DNA of 64,000 bases from positions 1-64,000 of the forward strand of contig CAZSFZ010000002.1 of NCBI GenBank assembly GCA_964606385.1. Reading direction: 5' to 3'. This document shows positions 10,183 through 18,207 of the stretch, piece after piece. The stretch's first letter is position 1. Each line of letters starts with the position of its first letter. The notes under the pieces are model-generated. The model did no database searches, was not told the origin of the DNA, and saw nothing but the letters and a program-made list of their open reading frames with translations. Both the position numbers and the translations under genes were made by a program. This DNA comes from Aquincolibacterium sp964606385. GTDB taxonomy: Bacteria > Omnitrophota > Omnitrophia > Omnitrophales > Aquincolibacteriaceae.

Positions 10183-11637
10183 TCAGGCTTCCAAGCCGCC
10201 CCAAAGCCCGTATTTTTTCATGCGGACACGCAAAGTGTTGCGGCTGATACCGAGCATTTCCGAGGCGCGAAGCTGGTTCCCTTCGGTCCTTTCAAGAGCC
10301 AGTTCGATCAGAAATTTGTCGAAACGCTCCGCCATATGCTGGAAAAAGGCCGGATCTTTCGCGCACGCGGAATCTTTGATGACCGGCATGAGAGCGTTTT
10401 TCAGGATCGTATCGCAGTCCAGGCCAATGGTGGATGCCGGAACCGAAGCAGGCTCGGCAGCCTGGTCCGCGGAAAGCAACGGGAAATTTTCGATGAGCAA
10501 TACGTCTTTCTTGCTCATGACGACCGCGGTCTGGATCGCGTTCTCGAGCTCCCGGACATTTCCCGGCCATGTATAGTTCATGAGATGTTCCATGACTTCC
10601 GGGGAGATCTTCTTGATGTCCTTTTTATACTCCGCGTTGAATTTCCGCACGAAGTATTCGGCCAGTAAAGGGATATCATCTTTCCGGTGGCGGAGCGGCG
10701 GCAGATAGATCGTGACGACTTTCAGGCGGTAATAAAGGTCTTCGCGGAATTCTTTTTTCTCGATCGATTTCCAGAGGTCTTTATGGGTCGAAGCGATCAG
10801 CCGCACATCGACTTTGACGGTCGCTTCGCTGCCCACGGGCGAGAAGGTCTGCTCCTGCAGGACCCGCAGCACCTTGGCCTGAGTGGCAAGCGTCATGTCC
10901 CCCACTTCGTCCAGGAAAAAAGTCCCCCCATCGCATTGCTGGAATTTTCCTACCCGTTTCTGAAGCGCTCCGGTGAAGGCCCCTTTTTCATGACCGAAAA
11001 GCTCGCTTTCAAGGAGTGTCTCCGGGATCGCGGCGCAATTCACAGCCAAAAACGGTTTGTCCCTGCGAAGCGAGTGCTGGTAAATGGCGCGGGCCACCAG
11101 CTCTTTCCCGGTCCCGCTCTCCCCGCGAATCAGGACCGTGGCGTTGCTCTCCGCCACCTTGCCGATCGTCTTGTAGACCTCGAGCATTTCCGGGCTTTTT
11201 CCGATGATACAGACCCCGCCCGAAACATCTTCCGCAGGAGCCTGATAGGCCACGGATTCCCGCATCAAGCGCCCGGCGTCGAGCGCCCTCTGCACAAAGG
11301 CGATCATTTCATTCGCCTTGAACGGCTTGGTCACATAATCATAGGCCCCGAGCCGCATGGCCTCGATCGCTGTCTCGGTCGAGCCCTGCCCAGTCATCAC
11401 GATAACCGAAAGCTTGGGGTCCCTCTTCTTGATCTCGGCAAGGATATCCAGACCGTTCTTGTCCCCGAACCGGACGTCGAGAAGCACCACGTCCGGAGAT
11501 TCTTTTTCGATCAGAGGCATTACTTCTCCAGCCTCAGCCGTGGTGACCACTTTGGCACCTTCTTTTTTAAAATAAGTCTCGAGAATGGTGAGAAGCTCCG
11601 GGGTATCATCCGCGACCAGTATTTTTGATTTTTTCAT
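10183..11637 (-). CDS. NtrC-family sigma-54-dependent response regulator
   Basis: 484 residues with the full NtrC layout. A receiver domain occupies residues 1-120, with acidic pocket ADD near residue 10, phospho-acceptor Asp54 and TKPF. The AAA+ domain has Walker A GESGTGKE (172-179), the sigma-54 contact loop GAFTGA (219-224) and Walker B FLDEVGD (241-247). A Fis-type helix-turn-helix lies at the C-terminus (GNQLRASEMLGISRNTLR). It activates sigma-54 polymerase by ATP hydrolysis from an enhancer. It is the last gene of a kinase/regulator row and the next gene downstream is the giant adhesin with a -24/-12 promoter, so the adhesin is its most likely target (inference). Confidence 0.96.
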   Translation of the reverse strand: MKKSKILVADDTPELLTILETYFKKEGAKVVTTAEAGEVMPLIEKESPDVVLLDVRFGDKNGLDILAEIKKRDPKLSVIVMTGQGSTETAIEAMRLGAYDYVTKPFKANEMIAFVQRALDAGRLMRESVAYQAPAEDVSGGVCIIGKSPEMLEVYKTIGKVAESNATVLIRGESGTGKELVARAIYQHSLRRDKPFLAVNCAAIPETLLESELFGHEKGAFTGALQKRVGKFQQCDGGTFFLDEVGDMTLATQAKVLRVLQEQTFSPVGSEATVKVDVRLIASTHKDLWKSIEKKEFREDLYYRLKVVTIYLPPLRHRKDDIPLLAEYFVRKFNAEYKKDIKKISPEVMEHLMNYTWPGNVRELENAIQTAVVMSKKDVLLIENFPLLSADQAAEPASVPASTIGLDCDTILKNALMPVIKDSACAKDPAFFQHMAERFDKFLIELALERTEGNQLRASEMLGISRNTLRVRMKKYGLWGGLEA

Positions 11638-11667
11638 GATCTTTTCCGCTTTCCCCTGACCCTCAGA

Positions 11668-12027
11668 TCACTTTAAACTGCTCCGGATCTTTTCGATCAG
11701 GATATCGATCTCAAAAGGTTTTTTAAGTGTCCCCGTCACGCCTCCGAGCTCCAGGATGCCCTGGGGGACCTTGTCGTTCACGCTCGCCACGATCACCGGA
11801 ACTTTTCCCCACTTCTCCTGGCCGCGCAGCCACTGGTAGAAGGCCTCGCCGTCCATCACCGGCATAATGAGGTCCAGGATGATCAGGTCCGGAGTTTCTT
11901 TTTCCAGGACCCCGATCGCCTCCTTGCCGTTCAGGGCCGTCAGGACCTGGTAGGATTCCCCTTGCAGGTACAGCTGGTAAATATCCTGAAAGTCCGTGTC
12001 ATCTTCCACGATCAATATTTTTTTCAT
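11668..12027 (-). CDS. Single-domain response regulator (CheY/Spo0F-like)
   Basis: 119 residues consisting only of a receiver domain. The acidic pocket EDD (residues 8-10), phospho-acceptor Asp52 in LDLIMPVMDG and the conserved Lys in LKKPF are all present. There is no output domain, so it acts as a phosphate shuttle or sink or as a protein-binding switch. It lies between the histidine kinase (36 bp away) and the NtrC-type regulator (30 bp away), suggesting that it branches or relays the signal of the same kinase. No Hpt protein is visible nearby, so a full phosphorelay is not demonstrated. Confidence 0.93.
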   Translation of the reverse strand: MKKILIVEDDTDFQDIYQLYLQGESYQVLTALNGKEAIGVLEKETPDLIILDLIMPVMDGEAFYQWLRGQEKWGKVPVIVASVNDKVPQGILELGGVTGTLKKPFEIDILIEKIRSSLK

Positions 12028-12063
12028 AATTCCTTTCTTGATAACGGCGTCATGCCGCAGCCC

Positions 12064-13923
12064 TTAAGTGTTCTTGGTGATAAATTGATAAGATGGAAAT
12101 ACGACTTTAAAGACACTGCCGAGGCCGGCGCCTTCGCTTTCAGCCCAGATCTCCCCCTCATGCAGGGCCACGATCTCTTTGGAAATGGTCAGGCCGACCC
12201 CGATCCCAAGCGTCGAGGGGGTTTTTTGAAAGAACGCCTCGAAGATCTTCTGGAGGTTCTCGGGTTCGATCCCGATCCCCGTATCCGCCACTTCGGCAAA
12301 GACGTCGTTCCCGCGAAAAGCGGAGGATACCGTGATCGTTCCGTCGGGCGTGAATTTCGTGGCGTTCGTGATCAGGTTCACGAACACCCGGTAGAGCATG
12401 TCCGGGTCCCCGACCATCTTGAGGGGCGTCGGCGAAAGCCTGGTTTCAAGCTTCAGGTGATGCTGCTCAACCAGGGGGCGGATGTCTTCCGTGACGAGCC
12501 TGAGCACATCGTTCAGATCCAGCTCCTGTTTTTTGATATCGGACATGCCCGACTCCACTTTGGAGAGGTCCATGATGCTTGAGATCGTGCGCATCAGGCG
12601 GTCCGCATTCTCGGTCAGCATCCGAATGATGGGAACGAACTTCTCCTTTTCGGGATTGTTCGCCATCTGCCGTGACAGAAGCTGCGTCGTCATGATGAAT
12701 TTGGCCGTGGGGGTCTTGAGCTCGTGCGCCACATCGCGCACCAGTGTTTCTTTCATCATTTCCACGCGCCGGAGGTCCGTGATATCACGCATGACCCCCT
12801 GGATCAGCCGCAATTTCCCCTCATAGTCCACGACCGGCGTCAGGTTCGTTTGGTAATAGATCTCGGCGTGATGCAGGCGATGGAAATGTTTGGTGTTCAG
12901 ATGTTCCACGGGTTTCTTGGTGCGAACGATCGTCTCAAGGGCTTCCTGAAATTTTTGCGCCTCCCCCGGCGCGTGCATCAGAAAAAAGAGCGGCAACCCT
13001 TCCGCCAGGATCTCTTCGCGCGTATAGCCCGAAAAACCGCGGTTCAGGATCATGAGCTCGCCTTCCGGCGTGATGGAAAAAATGATGTCGCTCACTTCGT
13101 TCACGATGGAACGGTACTTCTCTTCCGATTCCTCGAGAGCCTGGCTTCGCGCGCGCAGGTGCTCAAAACTTTGCACAAGACGGCTCACCACCTTATTAAA
13201 CGCCTCGCCGACTTCCTGGATCTCGTCATGGGAGCGGATGTTGGCCCGCGCCTCGAGGTCCCCGGCGAGGATATTGCGCGCGGTCTTTTGGAGCAGGGTG
13301 AGCGGCCGCATGACAAGCCAGGTGATCCAGGCGATCACAAGCGTCGCGATGATCACCAGGATAAAGGCGACAAAGAACTTTTCGATAAAGATCTTCCGGA
13401 GTTCCTTTTCGAACTCCATTCTGGAAAAAACAATGATCAGACGTCCAAGGGTTTCTTCCCCGGCGATGATCGGCGCGACGGCCGCGTAAGTATCGTCGTT
13501 GATCTTTTCAACCCCGAAAAAGTCCTGCTTATAGAACAAACCGGGTAGGAATTCACTTTCCAGGCGGCTGCTGCCGATGATCTTCCCCTCGGCATCTTCC
13601 ACGCGGACTTCTTCCACGTCGGATTGCTCGGCCAAAAGCTGGATATAAGCCCGGAGGGAACGCTGGTCTTTCGCTTCCAACGGGATCTTGAGTGTTTCCG
13701 AAAAAATCTCCGTAATGATCTGGAAACGTCCTTCCATGTTTTTGGCCCTCATATCGCCAAAAACATTGAAGGTGGTGAAAAGGACGAAAAAAATGATCCC
13801 GAGGACCAGGATGAGCACCGGGAGCGCTAGTTTATAGCGGATCGGCAAACGCCACCCGGGACGCGGGGATAGTTCCTCGCGGCCTTCCGGGATCTTGGCT
13901 TGCTTGGCCATACTGATCTTCAA
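12064..13923 (-). CDS. Membrane sensor histidine kinase (HAMP-PAS-HisKA-HATPase)
   Basis: 619 residues. Two transmembrane helices (about 31-53 and 182-205) enclose a roughly 130-residue extracytoplasmic sensor region. HAMP (about 206-258), PAS (about 270-385), HisKA with His400 in DVAHELKTP and an HATPase_c domain follow (N box NLITNATKF, G1 DTGIGI, G2 GIGVGLTI). The chosen start is TTG at 13923, with AGGAG 10 nt upstream; an ATG at 13911 would remove four residues. It should phosphorylate one or both regulators downstream. The signal is unknown. The neighbours suggest control of the cell-surface adhesin. Confidence 0.94.
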   Translation of the reverse strand: MKISMAKQAKIPEGREELSPRPGWRLPIRYKLALPVLILVLGIIFFVLFTTFNVFGDMRAKNMEGRFQIITEIFSETLKIPLEAKDQRSLRAYIQLLAEQSDVEEVRVEDAEGKIIGSSRLESEFLPGLFYKQDFFGVEKINDDTYAAVAPIIAGEETLGRLIIVFSRMEFEKELRKIFIEKFFVAFILVIIATLVIAWITWLVMRPLTLLQKTARNILAGDLEARANIRSHDEIQEVGEAFNKVVSRLVQSFEHLRARSQALEESEEKYRSIVNEVSDIIFSITPEGELMILNRGFSGYTREEILAEGLPLFFLMHAPGEAQKFQEALETIVRTKKPVEHLNTKHFHRLHHAEIYYQTNLTPVVDYEGKLRLIQGVMRDITDLRRVEMMKETLVRDVAHELKTPTAKFIMTTQLLSRQMANNPEKEKFVPIIRMLTENADRLMRTISSIMDLSKVESGMSDIKKQELDLNDVLRLVTEDIRPLVEQHHLKLETRLSPTPLKMVGDPDMLYRVFVNLITNATKFTPDGTITVSSAFRGNDVFAEVADTGIGIEPENLQKIFEAFFQKTPSTLGIGVGLTISKEIVALHEGEIWAESEGAGLGSVFKVVFPSYQFITKNT

Positions 13924-14006
13924 GATTTCCGTTCTCCTGTGCCGGATGCCTGCTTTAACTAAAAACCACGCCCTGCAAGAATCACTCCGTATTATCGGCC
14001 ACTTTT

Positions 14007-14417
14007 TCAGGTTTTGAAATATTCTTCCCAGTGAAGGACCAGATCTTCAAGGACCTCCAGGTCCCCCGGAAGCAACTTGTAATCGCGGATCGACTCACGG
14101 GAGACCCAGCGGAAATCCTTGCAGTCGAGCGCGCGGGGTTCTCCTTCCATCCATTTGCAGAAAAAAAAGAAGAGGGAGATCTTGCGGTCCGGCGCGCCAT
14201 GGACCCGGTTGCAAAGCAGTCTTTCGGGCCGGATCCGGATCCCGAGTTCCTCATAGGCTTCGCGCTCAAGACACGCCTCGATCGTTTCCTGCGACTCGCG
14301 CTTGCCGCCCGGAAATTCCCAGTAGCCGCCAAAACTGTCATGGAGGTGGCGCTGGGCGATCAGGATGCTCCCGTTTTTGTGGATAATGGCACAGCCGACT
14401 TCGATCATGCCCGGCAT
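14007..14417 (-). CDS. NUDIX hydrolase, MutT-like
   Basis: 136 residues, the usual size for a single NUDIX domain. The Nudix box runs from Gly38 to Ile60 with all key residues in place (E44, R52-E53, E56-E57, G59). The opening (VGCAIIHKNGSILIAQR) and the SFGGYWEFPGGK segment resemble MutT-type 8-oxo-dGTP or CTP pyrophosphohydrolases. The substrate cannot be fixed from sequence. It is transcribed away from nuoA and ends 83 bp before the histidine kinase, so the two may share a transcript. Start is ATG 14417, with an alternative ATG at 14408. Confidence 0.9.
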   Translation of the reverse strand: MPGMIEVGCAIIHKNGSILIAQRHLHDSFGGYWEFPGGKRESQETIEACLEREAYEELGIRIRPERLLCNRVHGAPDRKISLFFFFCKWMEGEPRALDCKDFRWVSRESIRDYKLLPGDLEVLEDLVLHWEEYFKT

Positions 14418-14543
14418 ATTGCTCCGACCCGCGGGGGCTCTTGGAAGAATCCCAAAGCCTTAAAGGCGGTATGAGTTTTGAAGGTCTGAAACCTTTTTTA
14501 AAAAATCGAAATGGCGAAAAACTCTAACATATTGTACCCAACA

Positions 14544-14603
14544 GGGTTAGCCGATGGAACCTTTTTATCCGCAAAATGAGCCTGAAGCCATCTATGCTAA
14601 CCC
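14544..14603. repeat. Inverted repeat upstream of the nuo promoter
   Basis: GGGTTAGC (14544-14551) plus GATGG (14553-14557) pair with CCATC (14588-14592) plus GCTAACCC (14596-14603). This gives 13 paired bases in two blocks around a 30-nt centre. The right arm ends 10 bp before the nuoA -35 box, a suitable place for an operator. It could instead form a hairpin in a minus-strand transcript of the NUDIX gene leader. Confidence 0.6.
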
Positions 14604-14613
14604 CTTATCTTTA

Positions 14614-14641
14614 TTGACTTTGAAGCTTTTCTTCCTATAAT
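14614..14641 (+). promoter_or_regulatory. Sigma-70-type promoter of the nuo operon
   Basis: TTGACT (14614-14619), a 16-bp spacer and a perfect TATAAT (14636-14641). Initiation 6-8 nt downstream places the transcript start at or within two bases of the nuoA ATG (14650), with no room for a Shine-Dalgarno sequence. The nuo mRNA is therefore predicted to be leaderless. Confidence 0.85.
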
Positions 14642-14649
14642 AACCGCCT

Positions 14650-15021
14650 ATGTCCAACACCTCCTATTTCTATCAATACCTCTTTGTGGGTATTTTTTTC
14701 GTTTTCGCGCTGATCTTCGCCTTGATCCCCCTGGTCCTGGCCTGGTTCTTGGCCCCCAAGAAGCCTTCAGTCGAAAAGCAGGCGACTTATGAGTGCGGCC
14801 TGGCATCCAAGGGCGACCCTTGGATGCAATACCATGTGCAATACTACCTTTTCGCCCTGATCTTCGTGATCTTCGATATTGAAACGGTCTTCATTTATCC
14901 GTGGGCCGTCGCGTTTAAAAAGCTGGGCCTTTTTGCGTTCGTGGAAATGGCCATCTTCATCGCCATCCTCGCGTTTGGCCTCATTTACGTCTGGAAGAAG
15001 AAAATGCTCGAGTGGGAATAA
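14650..15021 (+). CDS. nuoA: NADH-quinone oxidoreductase subunit A
   Basis: 123 residues, the normal NuoA length, with three transmembrane helices (about 10-32, 64-84, 92-112). The conserved loop (KQATYECGLASKGDPWMQYHVQYYL) and the FDIETVF motif of helix 2 are present. It is a small membrane subunit at the junction of the peripheral and membrane arms of complex I. It is the first gene of an 11-gene nuo operon. No ribosome-binding site precedes the ATG, because the promoter -10 box ends only 8 bp before it. No other Met lies before the first helix, so the start is well fixed. Confidence 0.96.
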   Translation: MSNTSYFYQYLFVGIFFVFALIFALIPLVLAWFLAPKKPSVEKQATYECGLASKGDPWMQYHVQYYLFALIFVIFDIETVFIYPWAVAFKKLGLFAFVEMAIFIAILAFGLIYVWKKKMLEWE

Positions 15022-15065
15022 CCCGGGCAGCTTCCCTTCTTCTTTAACCGGTCCAAAAAAACCTT

Positions 15066-15800
15066 ATGGCATTCATAAAAAACAAGTCTGCGGTCGATGA
15101 AAAACTTCGCGCGGATCTCGCCAAAAAAGGCGTGATCCTGACGAGTCTGGACTTTCTCTATAACTGGGGACGGCGCTCGTCAATCTGGCCGATGCAGTTC
15201 GGCCTCGCCTGCTGCGCCTTCGAGATGATCGCGGCGGCCTGCGCCCGTTACGATATCGCGCGTTTCGGCGCCGAGCTTTTCCGCGCCTCGCCCCGTCAAG
15301 CGGACCTCATGATCATTTCCGGAACCGTCACGAAGAAAATGGCCCCGCAGGTCGTCCGTCTCTACAACCAGATGCCGGAACCCAAATACGTGCTGACGAT
15401 GGGCGCCTGCGCGATCTCGGGCGGCCCGTTCATCGATGGTTACAATGTGCTTCGCGGGATCGACCGGTACATCCCGGTCGACGTGCACCTCCCCGGATGC
15501 CCGCCGCGCCCCGAAGCCCTGCTTCACGGGCTCATACAGCTCCAGAAAAAGATCGCTTCGCAGGAGATCCTGAAGGCGGAGTGGTATCAGAAAGGTCTGA
15601 AACGCGAGTTCCCGATCCCGGAATACGGGCCGAACGGCCTTGTTCCAAAATTCAACCCGGAGGTCTGGAAGCCGGCCCAACGAAACCCCCGGCGGGAACA
15701 TTATGGACAAACGATCCTGACCGGAAAAAAAGTGAAGGCCCCCGATCTGGAACTGGTCGCCGCAACGCCGAAACCGGCCGCCCCGGGAGCCGCCGCCTGA
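15066..15800 (+). CDS. nuoB: NADH-quinone oxidoreductase subunit B (N2 cluster)
   Basis: 244 residues. It binds the terminal 4Fe-4S cluster N2 that reduces quinone in complex I. The tandem cysteines Cys49-Cys50 (GLACCAFEM) and the later cysteines in MGACAISGG and PGCPPRPEA are all present. The family core ends near residue 180. The extra ~60-residue C-terminal tail, rich in Pro, Ala and Lys, is longer than in typical NuoB and has no recognisable domain. It begins 44 bp after nuoA and ends one base before nuoC. Confidence 0.97.
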   Translation: MAFIKNKSAVDEKLRADLAKKGVILTSLDFLYNWGRRSSIWPMQFGLACCAFEMIAAACARYDIARFGAELFRASPRQADLMIISGTVTKKMAPQVVRLYNQMPEPKYVLTMGACAISGGPFIDGYNVLRGIDRYIPVDVHLPGCPPRPEALLHGLIQLQKKIASQEILKAEWYQKGLKREFPIPEYGPNGLVPKFNPEVWKPAQRNPRREHYGQTILTGKKVKAPDLELVAATPKPAAPGAAA

Positions 15801-15801
15801 T

Positions 15802-16392
15802 ATGACCCTTTGTATAGAAGACGTTAAAAAAGAGCTCGAAGCGCGACTTCCGGACGTGAAGCTCCGTCTTGTCCGGGATTCGATCCTCCTTGAGAACGCG
15901 GAAGACCTGACGCGCGTCGCGCTCTTCCTCAAGGAAAGCCCGAAATTCCTGATGGATTATCTGTCTTCTGTCACAGGCGCCGATTACCTGACTTATCTGG
16001 AATCGGTTTACCATCTTTATTCGATGGCGAAAAAGCAGGGCCCGGTGGTCTTGCGGGTCCGCGTCATGAAAAATAATCCGAAAGTCCCCTCTCTTGTGCC
16101 CGTTTACCGGAGCGCGGATCTTCAGGAACGCGAAGCCTACGACACGTTCGGCATCCTTTATGAAGGACATCCCGACCTGCGGCGCCTTTTCATGTGGGAG
16201 GAATTCGAAGGCCATCCCCTCCGCAAGGATTACGCGCAGGAAGATACGGAAACACTGGAAACCGCGGATATCGCGTGGCTTGAAGCCCGCGGCATCCGGA
16301 TCCCTGATGAAATGAAGGAAAAAGCGAAAGCGCTTCAGGCCGCCGGCCAGCGCGCCGTCGCCCAAAAACCGGAAAAACCGAGAGCCGGATGA
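15802..16392 (+). CDS. nuoC: NADH-quinone oxidoreductase subunit C
   Basis: 196 residues, the 30-kDa subunit of the peripheral arm. The family signature is clear (LQEREAYDTFGILYEGHPDLRR, residues about 109-130), followed by HPLRKDY. It is a stand-alone NuoC, not a NuoCD fusion. The Lys/Pro/Ala-rich tail resembles that of NuoB. One base separates it from nuoB, and its stop overlaps the nuoD start (ATGA), showing translational coupling. Confidence 0.95.
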   Translation: MTLCIEDVKKELEARLPDVKLRLVRDSILLENAEDLTRVALFLKESPKFLMDYLSSVTGADYLTYLESVYHLYSMAKKQGPVVLRVRVMKNNPKVPSLVPVYRSADLQEREAYDTFGILYEGHPDLRRLFMWEEFEGHPLRKDYAQEDTETLETADIAWLEARGIRIPDEMKEKAKALQAAGQRAVAQKPEKPRAG

Positions 16393-17534
16393 CGAACATG
16401 ACTGAAATTAAAAAAGACGGTGCAGACATCCTCGACATCAATTTCGGGCCTCAGCACCCGTCCACCCACGGCGTGTTCCGCATGGAGATCAAGCTGGAGG
16501 GAGAAAAGGTCTGCAGTCTGAAACCCGTTTTCGGGTACCTGCACCGCAATCATGAGCAGATCGCCGAGAACCTTCCCTACGCCGCGATCATGGCTTACAC
16601 GGACCGCCTGGATTACGTGAACGCGCTCGCGAATAATTTCGGCTACGCGATCGCGGTCGAGAAACTCGCGGGACTGGAAGTCCCGGAACGCGCGGAATAC
16701 ATCCGCGTCATCATGGCGGAACTCGCGCGCATCGTGAACCACATCACCGTGATCGGCTTCATGTTGAACGATCTCGGCGCGTTCTTTACGCCGCTTCTTT
16801 ACGCCTTCCGCGAACGGGAAAGGATCCTCGACCTTTTTGAAGAGATCACCGGCTCGCGCCTGATGAATAATTTTTTCCGTTTCGGCGGCATGAAGCGCGA
16901 CCTCACGGCCGAAAACCTCGCGGCGATCCAGAAGATCGTCTCGAAATTCCCGGCCTTCCTCGAGGAGTTTGAGGCCCTGCTCACGAAAAACGAGATCCTC
17001 TGCATGCGCTGCCAGAATATCGGCGTCCTTCCCCCGGACCTCGCGGTGAACGCCGGCATCACGGGCCCGACGCTTCGCGCCTCGGGCGTGAATTACGATA
17101 TCCGCAAGGTGGACGGCTACAGTATTTATAACCGTTTTGATTTCAAGATACCGCTCGGCGAAAAAGGCGACGTGTACGACCGTTATTATGTCCGCATCCT
17201 CGAACTCCGTGAAAGTTTGAAGATCCTCGACCAGGCGCTCAAAGGGATCCCGCAGGGAGAAATTATTAGCAAGAAAACCCTTCCCTTCCTTAAAATGCCG
17301 CGAAACCTCAAGCCGCCGGTCGGCGAGGCGTACGGACGCGTGGAATCGCCGAAGGGCGAGCTCGGTTACTACCTGGTAAGCGACGGCACGCCGCAGCCTT
17401 GGCGCTATCATGTACGCGCCCCTTCACTCATCAACCTGACCGTCCTGGAGGACATGTGCCTTGGGCAGAAGGTCGCCGACGCCATCATCATCCTGGGAAG
17501 CATCGATATTGTGCTCGGGGAGACGGACCGATGA
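16389..17534 (+). CDS. nuoD: NADH-quinone oxidoreductase subunit D
   Basis: 381 residues, the 49-kDa subunit that lines the quinone pocket together with NuoB. The motifs NFGPQHPSTHGVFR, GYLHRNHEQIAE, NHITVIGFMLNDLGA and LGEIDIVLGETDR-like C-terminus (GSIDIVLGETDR) are all visible. It starts inside the end of nuoC by a 4-base overlap. The next gene, nuoI, begins 106 bp later because a palindromic repeat fills the gap. In most bacteria nuoE, nuoF and nuoG would follow here; they are absent. Confidence 0.97.
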   Translation: MTNMTEIKKDGADILDINFGPQHPSTHGVFRMEIKLEGEKVCSLKPVFGYLHRNHEQIAENLPYAAIMAYTDRLDYVNALANNFGYAIAVEKLAGLEVPERAEYIRVIMAELARIVNHITVIGFMLNDLGAFFTPLLYAFRERERILDLFEEITGSRLMNNFFRFGGMKRDLTAENLAAIQKIVSKFPAFLEEFEALLTKNEILCMRCQNIGVLPPDLAVNAGITGPTLRASGVNYDIRKVDGYSIYNRFDFKIPLGEKGDVYDRYYVRILELRESLKILDQALKGIPQGEIISKKTLPFLKMPRNLKPPVGEAYGRVESPKGELGYYLVSDGTPQPWRYHVRAPSLINLTVLEDMCLGQKVADAIIILGSIDIVLGETDR

Positions 17535-17545
17535 AACGGGTAGTT

Positions 17546-17626
17546 TGTCATTGCGAGGAGCGCTTTTTGCGACGCGGCAATCTCAAAAACAGATTGCTTC
17601 GCTCCCTTCGGTCGCTCGCAAGGACA
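17546..17626. repeat. Palindromic interspersed repeat, copy A (nuoD-nuoI gap)
   Basis: 81-bp element. The outer arms TGTCATTGCGAG (17546-17557) and CTCGCAAGGACA (17615-17626) pair with one mismatch, and an inner stem GCAATCT/AGATTGC has a 7-nt loop. The same element occurs in the thiG-thiH gap (31041-31193), sharing its first 16 bases and the GCGGCAATCTCAA block. The CATTGCGAG...GCAATCTC pattern resembles REP/MITE-like repeats known from many bacterial genomes. Confidence 0.85.
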
Positions 17627-17640
17627 TTAGAGGGGCTTCT

Positions 17641-18207
17641 ATGATCTTCGGATGGGGCGTTTTCAAGGGCATGATGGTCACGTTCAAGAACTTCGCGACT
17701 TCTTATTTTTGCAAGCGCGATAACGGCGGCATCTTCACGGTCCAGTACCCGGAAGAACGCGAACGCGAGATCGAAAATTTCAGGAACTTCCCGTTCCTGG
17801 TCTATGACGGGTCTCCGGAAAAGATCCGCTGCGTGGCCTGCGGGATCTGCGAGCGCGAATGCCCGCCCAAGTGCATTCATATTGAAATGGAGCTCGACGC
17901 GGCGGGAAAACCGGCCCGCAAGCCCGCGGTTTTCGATATCGATTACAGCCTTTGCATGAATTGCGGAATGTGCGAAGAGGTTTGTCCTTTTGACTCGATC
18001 TTTATGGACCACGCTTTTGAGGTCACGGCGCCTGGACGAAACGAAAGTTTGGTGCGTCATAAAAAAGAGCTCGCGAAATCAAACGAATATTTTCAAAAAG
18101 TGCGGCCGTCGCTGGCGACCGCCATCGATCAAAAACGCAAAGCCGCGGAAGAGAAGAAAAAAGCAGCGGCGCAGGCCCAACCGCCCGCGGCCCAGGAACC
18201 GAAATGA
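17641..18207 (+). CDS. nuoI: NADH-quinone oxidoreductase subunit I (8Fe-8S ferredoxin)
   Basis: 188 residues. Two ferredoxin motifs bind clusters N6a and N6b: Cys64/67/70/74 (CVACGICEREC) and Cys105/108/111/115 (CMNCGMCEEVC). These pass electrons toward NuoB. The start is ATG 17641, preceded by GAGGGG. The frame stays open upstream, but that part is the palindromic repeat, not coding sequence. The C-terminal ~30 residues are an Ala/Lys/Pro-rich tail, as in NuoB and NuoC. It overlaps nuoH by 4 bases. Having nuoI before nuoH reverses the common H-I order. Confidence 0.95.
   Translation: MIFGWGVFKGMMVTFKNFATSYFCKRDNGGIFTVQYPEEREREIENFRNFPFLVYDGSPEKIRCVACGICERECPPKCIHIEMELDAAGKPARKPAVFDIDYSLCMNCGMCEEVCPFDSIFMDHAFEVTAPGRNESLVRHKKELAKSNEYFQKVRPSLATAIDQKRKAAEEKKKAAAQAQPPAAQEPK

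Noticed and set aside
17461..17640. Upstream extension of the nuoI frame
   Set aside because: The extension overlaps nuoD and the palindromic repeat; NuoI homology and the GAGGGG site support the ATG at 17641.
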